Assembly (NCBI GenBank): GCA_002238855.1
Contig: MPND01000005.1
Location: 49,400 to 113,399, forward strand
Length of the DNA: 64,000 bases
Source: SAR202 cluster bacterium bin90
Lineage (GTDB): Bacteria; Chloroflexota; Dehalococcoidia; Lucifugimonadales; JADFKI01
Direction of reading: 5' to 3'
Shown here: positions 10,505-18,646 of the stretch, piece by piece
Position numbering within the stretch: position 1 is the first letter of the stretch
How the letters are laid out: the number at the start of each line of letters is the position of its first letter
Made by a program: the position numbers and the translations under genes
Notes under the pieces: model-generated
Told to the model about the DNA's origin: nothing
What the model saw: the letters and a program-made list of their open reading frames with translations, nothing else
Database searches by the model: none

Positions 10505-11398
10505 ATGAAATTCGAAGCCAAGCCCCTGCGCTCCGTCCTCTTCGTGCCCGGCAACAAGGAGGACTGGATACGCAAGGCGCCCAAGTATGGCGCGGACGCG
10601 CTTATCCTCGACCTTGAAGACTCCGTGCCGCCGCAGGAAAAGGACGCGGCGCGACAGATCGTCGCTAAGATGATCGAGGAGATCGGCCCCGTGCAGACGC
10701 TGTTCGTGCGCGTCAACCCGCTGGAGACGGGCATGACCGGCTTCGACCTCGAAGCCATCACCAGCAAGAACCTGTACGGCATTACACTTCCCAAGGTGCA
10801 GTCCCCCGACGACGTGGTTGAGGTGGATGTGCTGCTGCGATTCTTCGAACGCAAGGCAGGGGCCGAGGTCGGGAAGATTTTCATTGATCCGGGACTGGAG
10901 ACGGCTGCCGGCATCCGCAGCGCCTACGACATCGCGATGGCGTCCGACCGCATCGCGCACATGGGCGGCAGCGGCGGCAAGGGCGGCGACACCGCGCGCT
11001 CCATCGGCTACCAGTGGACGCCAGAGGGCATGGAGACGCTGTTCATCCGCTCCAAAGTGCTGGTGGACTCCCGTGCGGCGGGCGTGCAGTTCCCCGTATC
11101 CGGCGGTTGGTTCGATATCCGCGACCTCGATGGCTTGCGTACCTACGCCGGCGAGCTGAAGCGGCTCGGCTACAACGGCATGAGCCTCATCCACCCCTAC
11201 CATGTGCCTATCGTGAACGAGGTCTTCACACCATCAGAAGAGGAAATCGCCGAGTGGCGCGGCCTCGTGGACGCCATGGAGCAGATGCGCGAGACCGGCG
11301 GCGCTGCTGTAACCTACGGCGGCGACATGGTGGACATCGCCCACGAGCAGACCGCCCGAGCGATGCTGCGTATGGCAGAGCAGCTCGGCGTAGCATAA
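10505..11398 (+). CDS. CitE-like HpcH/HpaI lyase family protein
   Basis: This is a 297-residue TIM-barrel protein of the citrate lyase beta-subunit/malyl-CoA lyase family, which cleaves or makes C-C bonds in 3-hydroxyacyl-CoA compounds using Mg2+. Visible blocks are RSVLFVPGNKEDWIRKA, ADALILDLEDSVPP (metal and substrate loop), VRVNPLETG, LPKVQSPDDV and a final GYNGMSLIHPYHVPIVNEVF, typical of stand-alone CitE-like enzymes. No citrate lyase alpha or gamma subunit genes are present, so it is not part of citrate lyase. With the CaiB-type transferase upstream it may work in acyl-CoA breakdown. Confidence 0.88.
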   Translation: MKFEAKPLRSVLFVPGNKEDWIRKAPKYGADALILDLEDSVPPQEKDAARQIVAKMIEEIGPVQTLFVRVNPLETGMTGFDLEAITSKNLYGITLPKVQSPDDVVEVDVLLRFFERKAGAEVGKIFIDPGLETAAGIRSAYDIAMASDRIAHMGGSGGKGGDTARSIGYQWTPEGMETLFIRSKVLVDSRAAGVQFPVSGGWFDIRDLDGLRTYAGELKRLGYNGMSLIHPYHVPIVNEVFTPSEEEIAEWRGLVDAMEQMRETGGAAVTYGGDMVDIAHEQTARAMLRMAEQLGVA

Positions 11399-11410
11399 GG
11401 GCAATTCAGT

Positions 11411-11440
11411 CCCCTCTCCCAGTGGGAGAGGGTTAGGGGA
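11411..11440. repeat. Dispersed palindromic repeat (CCCTCTCCC/GGGAGAGGG type)
   Basis: CCCTCTCCC at 11412-11420 and GGGAGAGGG at 11424-11432 form a 9-bp stem with a 3-base loop, followed by TTAGGGGAAG. The same element occurs near 51428, 51468, 55899 and 57880. It lies just after the CitE gene and may also serve as a terminator. Confidence 0.8.
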
Positions 11441-11498
11441 AGTTTAGTCCCTCCATACTGCCAATCCTGTACAACGATGTAAGCTAAAGGAGCAGCAA

Positions 11499-12710
11499 AT
11501 GACAAACGGTGCATCCCCTGAATCTGTCGGTTTCTCATCCCAGCGCCTAAGCCGCGTCAACAAGATGATGCAAGGCTACATAGACGACGGCAAGCTCGCC
11601 AGTGGACTGACCATGCTCGCGCGGCGCGGCGAGACTTTCCACTTCGAGCCGCACGGCGTCCTCGATCTCGAGAGCGACACGCCCGTCGAGCGCGACACTC
11701 TCTTTCGCATCTACTCCATGACCAAGCCGATTACCAGCGCCGCCGTCATGATGCTCTACGAAGAGGGGCACTTCTCGCTCGATGATCCCGTCGGCAAGTT
11801 CATCCCCGAGCTAGCCAGCATGAAGGTGTACGACGGCATGGGCGAGACTGGCATGCGCCTCGTTGACCAGCAGCAGCCCATCACCATCCGCCACCTGCTC
11901 ACGCACACTTCCGGCCTCAGCTACGGCTTCCACCAGGACAGCCCCATCGAGCAGATGTACCGCGAGGCGAACATCACCGACCCGGACAGCACCCTTCAGG
12001 AGATGGCGGAAAAGCTCGGCAAGCTGCCCCTCGTCACTCAGCCCGGAACAAAGTGGCGGTACAGCAACGCCACCGATGTGCTCGGCTACCTCGTCGAGGT
12101 CGTCTCCGGCACTCCATTCGACCAGTACCTGCAGGACAACATCCTAGACCCGCTGGGCATGGGGGACACATCCTTCTATGTGGCTGAGGAAAACCTGGAC
12201 AGGCTTGCAACCGTGTACGGTGCAACAACGAATGGCAAAATAGCGCCCCTCGACAACCCCATGGTCAACAGGCAGTTGAGGCCGCACACGCTGTTCTCGG
12301 GCGGCGGAGGACTGGTATCCACCGGCGCCGACTACATGCACTTCTGCCAGATGCTGCTGAACGGCGGCGTCTTCGGAGACCAGCGCCTGCTCGCCCCCAA
12401 GACGGTCGAAATGATGCGCTCGAACCACCTGACCGACGATCTGAAGCCGTTCGCGGTCGGACAGAGCAACGCCTCCGACACGAAGGGCTGCGGCTTCGGC
12501 CTCGGCTTCCGTGTCGTCATGGACATAGCGCAGCACGGAATCATCGGCTCCAACGGCATCTATTCGTGGGGCGGCGCGGCAAGCACCGTATTCTGGATTG
12601 ATCCGCAAGAAGAACTGGTAGCCATCCTGCTGACGCAGTTCATGCCAAGCTCGTACTATCCGCTGCGCCGCGAGTTCCAGATTGCCACATACCAGGCGAT
12701 GATGGAGTAG
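11499..12710 (+). CDS. Serine hydrolase, class C beta-lactamase-related family
   Basis: This is a 403-residue member of the beta-lactamase/esterase/D-aminopeptidase group. The catalytic SxxK motif is S73-M-T-K76 within RIYSMTKPITSAAVMML, and the YxN motif is Y-S-N in GTKWRYSNATDVLGYL. No signal peptide is visible, which argues for an intracellular esterase or amidase instead of a secreted beta-lactamase. The ATG follows AAAGGAG. A close paralogue follows in tandem at 12759. The substrate is unknown. Confidence 0.88.
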   Translation: MTNGASPESVGFSSQRLSRVNKMMQGYIDDGKLASGLTMLARRGETFHFEPHGVLDLESDTPVERDTLFRIYSMTKPITSAAVMMLYEEGHFSLDDPVGKFIPELASMKVYDGMGETGMRLVDQQQPITIRHLLTHTSGLSYGFHQDSPIEQMYREANITDPDSTLQEMAEKLGKLPLVTQPGTKWRYSNATDVLGYLVEVVSGTPFDQYLQDNILDPLGMGDTSFYVAEENLDRLATVYGATTNGKIAPLDNPMVNRQLRPHTLFSGGGGLVSTGADYMHFCQMLLNGGVFGDQRLLAPKTVEMMRSNHLTDDLKPFAVGQSNASDTKGCGFGLGFRVVMDIAQHGIIGSNGIYSWGGAASTVFWIDPQEELVAILLTQFMPSSYYPLRREFQIATYQAMME

Positions 12711-12758
12711 TTTCTTTCGCGCGGTAGCCCTTGAAGATTTTCAATTACGAGGTTCTCG

Positions 12759-13967
12759 ATGAACAGTGTCTCCCCGGAATCCGCGGGCTTCTCGTCGAAA
12801 AGGCTTCGTCGCCTCAGCGACCGAATGCAGTCCTACATAGACAGGGGCAGGCTTGCGGGCGTGCTGACGATGCTCGCCCGGCGTGGCGAAGTATTTCACA
12901 ATGAAACTTACGGCATGCAGGACATCGAAAGCGGGATACCAGTCAAAGACGACACAATCTTCCGACTGTACTCGATGACCAAGCCCATCACCAGCGTCGC
13001 CGTAATGATGCTCTATGAAGAGGGACACTTCTCGCTCGACGATCCGGTCGGCAAGTTCATCCCGGAATTCGCGAATATGAAGGTCCTTGACGGCATGGGA
13101 GAGACGGGCATACGCCTCGTTGACCAGCACCGGCCGATCACCATTCGCCACCTGCTCACGCACACATCGGGCCTCAGCTACGGCCTGATGAAAGACACTC
13201 CGATAGACGCGATGTACCACGAGGCGAGGATTGCGGACGCGGACAGTACTCTGAAGGAAGTGATGGACAGGCTGGGGAAGATCCCGCTTGTCCATCAGCC
13301 GGGCACCAAGTGGCGGTACAGCATGTCGTCCACCGTCCTCGGGTATCTTGCTGAGGTTATCTCCGGTCAGTCATTCGATCAATTCTTGCGTGACAGGCTA
13401 TTCGCTCCGCTGAAAATGCACGATACTTCATTCTTCGCGCCAGAAAGCAAGCTGGACCGGCTCGCAACGGCGTATGTGCCATCTCGGGGAGGTGGCATCG
13501 CGGCGCACGAAGGCTCGGTGACGGCGAGGCACAAGAGACCGCACGCGATGCAGTCCGGAGGCGCGGGGCTTGTATCGACCGCTCCGGACTACCTGCGCTT
13601 CTGCCAGATGCTGCTTAACGGCGGGATGCTCGACAGCGAGCGACTGCTCGCGCCCAAGACGGTCGAGATGATGGTGTCCGACCACCTCACGGACGATCTC
13701 AAGCCCTACATCGTGGAGGACAGGTTTCACGGCTACACCAAGGGTTGCGGCTTCGGACTCGGCTTCAGCATCGTCAACGACATCGCGCAGCACGGCATAC
13801 CCGGATCGAATGGAATGTACTCATGGTTCGGCGCGGCAAGCTGCTACTTCTGGATAGACCCCGCCGAGGAGTTGGTAGCCATACTGATGACGCAGTTCCT
13901 GCCCGTTACGTGGTATCCACTGCACCGCGAGTTCCAGGCGGCGACCTATCAGGCGCTCATGGAGTAG
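12759..13967 (+). CDS. Serine hydrolase, tandem paralogue of the preceding gene
   Basis: This 402-residue protein aligns with its neighbour along the whole length and shares long identical blocks such as YSMTKPITS, HFSLDDPVGKFIPE and RPITIRHLLTHTSGLSYG. The nucleophile motif is S72-M-T-K75. The second motif differs: where the first copy has Tyr-Ser-Asn this copy has Tyr-Ser-Met (KWRYSMSSTVLGYL). The catalytic tyrosine is kept but the usual asparagine is lost, so the two copies may differ in substrate or rate. The gap to the first gene is 48 bases, consistent with one transcript. Confidence 0.87.
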   Translation: MNSVSPESAGFSSKRLRRLSDRMQSYIDRGRLAGVLTMLARRGEVFHNETYGMQDIESGIPVKDDTIFRLYSMTKPITSVAVMMLYEEGHFSLDDPVGKFIPEFANMKVLDGMGETGIRLVDQHRPITIRHLLTHTSGLSYGLMKDTPIDAMYHEARIADADSTLKEVMDRLGKIPLVHQPGTKWRYSMSSTVLGYLAEVISGQSFDQFLRDRLFAPLKMHDTSFFAPESKLDRLATAYVPSRGGGIAAHEGSVTARHKRPHAMQSGGAGLVSTAPDYLRFCQMLLNGGMLDSERLLAPKTVEMMVSDHLTDDLKPYIVEDRFHGYTKGCGFGLGFSIVNDIAQHGIPGSNGMYSWFGAASCYFWIDPAEELVAILMTQFLPVTWYPLHREFQAATYQALME

Positions 13968-14080
13968 TCACAGACCCAAGGATGGTCTCTTGCGTCCGCA
14001 AGCAATCGCGCTACGGAAAATTCTTGCTTGCTATGGTAATGTGATAGGCGAGAATCGATCGCAGTACCCAAGGTAAACCA

Positions 14081-15058
14081 ATGCAACACCAGCCATCCCC
14101 CTGCTGCACTGCAGCCCGCATGCCCTCAACACCAGCAATGCCGTCCTCCGCCTTCGCGGCTTCAATGCCGCGTGCTACTGACGGCAGCGTCGAAGGCATG
14201 TCGCTCATCCCCGGCGGCGAATTCCTGATGGGCACGGACGACCCCGGCGGATTTCCCGCAGACGGCGAGGGCCCCGTCCGCTCGGTGCAGGTCAATCCCT
14301 TTTACATCGACAGATATGCCATCACAAACGAGGAATTCGAGCGGTTTGTGCGAGAGACGGACTACAAGACCGAAGCCGAGCGCTTCGGCTGGTCGTTCGT
14401 CTTTCACATGTTCGTGGGCATCAAGGCGCGGCGCGCTTTCCGGGGGCAAGTCGTGGACACTCAATGGTGGTGGGGCATCGACGGCGCGTACTGGCGCAGG
14501 CCGGAGGGTCCCGGCTCCAACCTGAAGCAGCGCTGGAACCATCCCGCAACGCACATCTCATGGAACGATGCGACCGCGTACTGCCAGTGGGCCGGAAAGC
14601 GCCTGCCAACCGAAGCCGAATGGGAATACGCAGCGCGCGGCGGCCTCTCGCAGAAGCGTTACGCCTGGGGCGACGAGCTGACGCCGGATGGCGAGCACAA
14701 ATGCAACATCTGGCAGGGCGTGTTCCCCGACGAAAACAGCGCGGATGACGGATACAAGGGCACCGCGCCCGTTGACGCCTACGAACCAAACGGCTACGGC
14801 CTGTACAATGTCGCGGGCAACATCTGGGAGTGGACGAGCGACTGGTTCAGCCCAACATTCCATGTCCAGGCAGGCCAGGTGAACGGCGTGCTCGAAAATC
14901 CCCTTGGGCCCCCCTCGGGCCAGGCCAAGACCATCCGCGGCGGCTCGTACCTGTGCCACGATTCCTACTGCAATCGATACCGTGTCGCCGCCCGCACATC
15001 CAACACGCCCGACAGCTCCACAGGCAATCTAGGGTTCCGCTGCGTCCGCGACGCCTGA
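14081..15058 (+). CDS. Formylglycine-generating enzyme (SUMF1/FGE family)
   Basis: FGE oxidises the Cys in the CxPSR motif of sulfatases to formylglycine, using oxygen and copper. This 325-residue protein has the FGE-sulfatase fold blocks SLIPGGEFLMGTDD, ITNEEFERFVRETDYKTEAE, GKRLPTEAEWEYAARGG and GNIWEWTSDWF. Near the end, RGGSYLCHDSYCNRYRVAAR keeps both copper-binding active-site cysteines (about C292 and C297), followed by NTPDSSTGNLGFRC, very like eukaryotic and actinobacterial FGE. Many family members lack these cysteines, so this one is probably a genuine maturase, and the sulfatase at 5332 is a natural client. The first 30 residues are low-complexity and the start could lie downstream. 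Confidence 0.92.
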   Translation: MQHQPSPCCTAARMPSTPAMPSSAFAASMPRATDGSVEGMSLIPGGEFLMGTDDPGGFPADGEGPVRSVQVNPFYIDRYAITNEEFERFVRETDYKTEAERFGWSFVFHMFVGIKARRAFRGQVVDTQWWWGIDGAYWRRPEGPGSNLKQRWNHPATHISWNDATAYCQWAGKRLPTEAEWEYAARGGLSQKRYAWGDELTPDGEHKCNIWQGVFPDENSADDGYKGTAPVDAYEPNGYGLYNVAGNIWEWTSDWFSPTFHVQAGQVNGVLENPLGPPSGQAKTIRGGSYLCHDSYCNRYRVAARTSNTPDSSTGNLGFRCVRDA

Positions 15059-15148
15059 CCGCTTGCCCCTTCCCCACTTGCCACTGTTATTCATCCCCTC
15101 TATCATCCTGTGCATTAGCGAAAGCCACAGGCAGTGGAGGAACGAAGA

Positions 15149-16705
15149 ATGAACTATGACCACATCGTAGTTGGCGCAGGTTCGGCCGGCGCGATCATCG
15201 CCAGCCGCCTCACCGAAGACCCGAACCGCGCAGTGCTTCTGCTCGAAGCGGGCCCCGACTATACTGACCTTGACGAAATGCCTCCCGACGTGAAGTTCGG
15301 ATACGGGCACGGCCTGGCAGCGATTGATGTGCTGGGCACGGAGCATCGCTGGCATTTCGTCGCCAAGTCAACCGATCGGTCAGCGCCGATGCTCGTTCCC
15401 CGCGGCAAGACGACTGGCGGCTCCTCCGCGGTCAACGCCCAGATATTCCTGCGTGGCGTTCCCGAGGACTACGACGACTGGGCATCCTGGGGCAACGACG
15501 AGTGGAGTTTCCAGAAGCTCATCCCGTTCTTCAACCGCATGGAGACCGACACCGACTACTCCGACGACTTCCACGGCGTTGACGGCCCAACCATCGTCAG
15601 GCGCTATAAGCCCGACGAGTGGCTGCCCGACCAGCAGGCATGGTATCAGGCATGCCGCGAGTACGGCTTTCCCGACTGCCCCGACCACAACGACCCCGAC
15701 TCCACTGGCGCCGGCCCCTGCCCGTTCAACAACCCGAACCGCATCCGCTGGAGCACCAATATCGGCTACTTGAGCGAGGCGCGCGACCGTCCCAATCTCA
15801 CCATCGTACCCCGCGCGCTGGCGCACCGCGTCATCTTCGAAGGCACAAGGGCAACCGGCATTGAATACGAAGTGGACGGCGATCTGCAATCCGCCCACGG
15901 CGACGAGATAATCCTGTCTGCCGGAGCTATCGGCTCTCCGCATCTGCTAATGCTGTCAGGGGTAGGTCCTGCAGATCACCTTCGGCAAATGGGCATCTCC
16001 GTCATCCACGACTTGCCGGGTGTGGGGAAGAACCTGCGCGACCACCCACAAGTGCAGCTAACATGGAGGACCAAGCCCGGATTCGAGCAGGACAGCCTCG
16101 CGCCACGCATCCAGTTCGTCGTGCGCTACACGGCGGAAGGCTCAGACCTGCGCAACGACATGCTCATACACCCGTTCTCCTACGCGACGCGCAGCCTCTA
16201 CTACACCGACCCGAACACTGAACCCATAGGCATCGGCATGATCGCCGCCATCTACCTGGCGGAGTCCGCCGGCGAGATACTCCTCAGGACGACGAGTCCT
16301 CGCATCCAGCCCTTCCTCAACTACAACCTTCTCGCCACCGATTTCGACCGAAGGCGAATGCGCGAGTCCGTTCAGATATGCCTCGACCTCGCACAGAAAG
16401 ACTCGCTGGCGGAATTGATAGAAGAGAGGCGATTCCCCACTGACGCCGAGATCGAATCAGAGCAGGCGCTCGACGACTGGATGATGCGCAATGTCCGGAC
16501 CAGCCACCACATCTCCGGCACCTGCAAGATGGGGCCTTCAGATGATTCGATGGCGGTGGTCGATCAGTACGCTAAGATGCACGGCATCGAGGGGCTGCGA
16601 GTGGCGGATGCGTCCATCATGCCCGACTGCATCCGCGCCAACACCAACGCCACCTCGATGGTCATCGGCGAGCGCGTCGCAGACTTTGTGAAGAACGGGA
16701 ACTAA
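15149..16705 (+). CDS. GMC family FAD-dependent oxidoreductase
   Basis: GMC enzymes (glucose-methanol-choline family) oxidise alcohols with FAD. This 518-residue protein starts with the Rossmann motif VVGAGSAGAIIASRL, has the family block GGSSAVNAQIFLRG, and ends with TSHHISGTCKMG and ADASIMP, where the active-site histidine lies. I prefer the ATG at 15149, spaced 8 bases from GGAGG at 15136-15140, over an upstream GTG. No signal peptide is seen, so it should be cytoplasmic. A paralogue is encoded at 17053. The substrate is unknown; choline dehydrogenase-like and aryl-alcohol oxidase-like roles are possible. Confidence 0.93.
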   Translation: MNYDHIVVGAGSAGAIIASRLTEDPNRAVLLLEAGPDYTDLDEMPPDVKFGYGHGLAAIDVLGTEHRWHFVAKSTDRSAPMLVPRGKTTGGSSAVNAQIFLRGVPEDYDDWASWGNDEWSFQKLIPFFNRMETDTDYSDDFHGVDGPTIVRRYKPDEWLPDQQAWYQACREYGFPDCPDHNDPDSTGAGPCPFNNPNRIRWSTNIGYLSEARDRPNLTIVPRALAHRVIFEGTRATGIEYEVDGDLQSAHGDEIILSAGAIGSPHLLMLSGVGPADHLRQMGISVIHDLPGVGKNLRDHPQVQLTWRTKPGFEQDSLAPRIQFVVRYTAEGSDLRNDMLIHPFSYATRSLYYTDPNTEPIGIGMIAAIYLAESAGEILLRTTSPRIQPFLNYNLLATDFDRRRMRESVQICLDLAQKDSLAELIEERRFPTDAEIESEQALDDWMMRNVRTSHHISGTCKMGPSDDSMAVVDQYAKMHGIEGLRVADASIMPDCIRANTNATSMVIGERVADFVKNGN

Positions 16706-16815
16706 GGAACTAACAGGATGGATAAGATAATGGGATAGGGATTTTGTGGGCGCGGGTCTGGTAAGATGCCGACAGTTCGGCTATGAGTGATTCCGTAGGA
16801 TACGGAGGTTGCAGA

Positions 16816-17016
16816 ATGGCGACAAGGCCCGATGACGATAGGCAACTCAATTCAACGACAGACCATGATCCCGTTTGGGAAGCGTTTTTGAATGCCCCAT
16901 TAGATGACGAGCCTTTCACAGAAGAAGACGAACTGGCGATCAAGGAAGCAAACGAAGATTTCGCTGCGGGTAGGGTCATTACCCACAAGGAATTGAAAAG
17001 AAGATTGGGACTGTGA
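16816..17016 (+). CDS. Antitoxin-like small protein without a visible toxin
   Basis: This is a 66-residue acidic protein. Its middle and end (AFLNAPLDDEPFTEEDE, then AAGRVITHKELKRRLGL) match the common pattern of small type II antitoxins that partner RelE/ParE-family toxins, but I cannot name the family with certainty. The ATG at 16816 is preferred because GGAGG at 16804-16808 lies 7 bases before it. No toxin gene follows: the next gene, 36 bases on, is the second GMC oxidoreductase. It is either an orphan antitoxin left after toxin loss or has taken another role. Confidence 0.55.
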   Translation: MATRPDDDRQLNSTTDHDPVWEAFLNAPLDDEPFTEEDELAIKEANEDFAAGRVITHKELKRRLGL

Positions 17017-17052
17017 CCTCGACATTCCTGACTGGTTAAGCAAGGAGCAACC

Positions 17053-18600
17053 ATGAAGTACGACTACATCATCATCGGCGCAGGCTCGGCGGGCGCGATT
17101 CTCGCCACCAGGCTCACCGAAGACCCCAACACATCAGTCCTGCTGCTGGAGGCGGGCCCCGACTACGCCGACATCGACGATTTGCCCGAAGAGGTCAAAT
17201 TCGGCTACGCATCCGCGACCGACATCATGACCAGCGATCACAACTGGCAGTTCACCGCGCGCGCCACCGAGCAGGCGCAGCCAATGATGGTGCCACGCGG
17301 CAAGGTAACCGGCGGCTCCAGCGCGATCAACGGCCAGATTTTCCTGCGCGGCGTGCCCGACGACTACGACCGCTGGGCGTCCTGGGGCAACGACGAGTGG
17401 ACATTCGAGAACTCCCTGCCCTACTTCCGCAAGCTGGAGACCGACACCACATACAGCGACGATTACCACGGCACGGACGGCCCCATCATCTGCCACCGCT
17501 TCCCGGAGGAGCAGTGGCGCGGCGCATCGAAGGCTTTCTACGAATCCTGCCTTGAATATGGCTTCGCCGACTGCCCCGACCACAACGCACCTGATACGAC
17601 TGGCGTGGGGCCATTGCCGCTCAACAACCCGGAGGGCATACGCTGGAGCACCAACATAGGCTACCTCGGCCTGTCGCGGCACCGCCTGAACCTCACCATC
17701 CGCCCCAACTGCCTCGTGAATCGCATCGTGTTCGACGGCAACAGGGCGACCGGCGTGGATGTGACGAGCGGCGGCGAACGCTTCGTTGTCGATGGCGACG
17801 AGATTATCCTGAGCGCTGGCGCAGTAGGCTCGCCACAGATCCTAATGCTGTCCGGCATTGGCCCCGCCGACCACCTGAACGAAGTGGGCATCCCTGTGGT
17901 CAATGACCTGCCCGGCGTCGGTCAGAACCTGCGCGACCACCCCCTCGTCTATGTAACCTGGAAGACAAAGCCTGAATACGAGCTTGAGACATTCGGCCCA
18001 CGCATCCAGTTCGGCTTGCGCTACACCGCCAGCAACTCGGACTTCGAAAACGACATGATCGTCTATATGAACATCTTCGCCACTGGCCGCATAGACCGGG
18101 GCGGCGACCGCATGTCTCCCATCGGCATACGAATGATCATCGGCCTCGACCTCGCTGTCGGCGCGGGCGAGCTGAAGCTGCAATCCAGCGACCCCAGCGA
18201 GCAGCCGATGCTGGACTACAACTACTTCCAGGAGGATTTCGACCGCGAGCGGATGCGTGAGGCGGTGCGGACGTGCATAAAGCTGGGCGAGCATGAAGCC
18301 TGGAAGGACATCATCGAAGAGCGCACCGAGCCACCGGACGAGGCACTTGTTTCCGACGATGCCCTTGACGCATGGATGATGAGCGAGGTTACCACAGGCC
18401 ATCACATATCCTGCACCAACAAGATGGGTCCCGCTGACGACCCTATGGCAGTCGTCGACCAGTACGGTAAGGTGCATGGCTTGGAAGGTCTGCGAGTTGT
18501 GGACGCCTCCATCATGCCCGACTGCGTGCGCGCCAACATCAACGTGACCACAATGATGATCGGCGAGCGCATCGCGGACTTCGTAAAAGCGGGAAGCTAG
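17053..18600 (+). CDS. GMC family FAD-dependent oxidoreductase, second copy
   Basis: This is a 515-residue paralogue of the protein at 15149, with IIGAGSAGAILATRL at the N-terminus, GGSSAINGQIFLRG, the shared block CPDHNAPDTTGVGP, and the C-terminal TGHHISCTNKMG and VDASIMPDCVRANIN. The catalytic histidine region is kept, but the first copy's SGTCKMG reads SCTNKMG here. The two copies are separated only by the small antitoxin-like gene, so they probably arose by tandem duplication and could share a transcript with the amidase that follows. Substrate unknown. Confidence 0.93.
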   Translation: MKYDYIIIGAGSAGAILATRLTEDPNTSVLLLEAGPDYADIDDLPEEVKFGYASATDIMTSDHNWQFTARATEQAQPMMVPRGKVTGGSSAINGQIFLRGVPDDYDRWASWGNDEWTFENSLPYFRKLETDTTYSDDYHGTDGPIICHRFPEEQWRGASKAFYESCLEYGFADCPDHNAPDTTGVGPLPLNNPEGIRWSTNIGYLGLSRHRLNLTIRPNCLVNRIVFDGNRATGVDVTSGGERFVVDGDEIILSAGAVGSPQILMLSGIGPADHLNEVGIPVVNDLPGVGQNLRDHPLVYVTWKTKPEYELETFGPRIQFGLRYTASNSDFENDMIVYMNIFATGRIDRGGDRMSPIGIRMIIGLDLAVGAGELKLQSSDPSEQPMLDYNYFQEDFDRERMREAVRTCIKLGEHEAWKDIIEERTEPPDEALVSDDALDAWMMSEVTTGHHISCTNKMGPADDPMAVVDQYGKVHGLEGLRVVDASIMPDCVRANINVTTMMIGERIADFVKAGS

Positions 18601-18646
18601 CCGTCAGGCACGACCAGCCAACAGATGCATCTAAGGAGAGCCGAGA

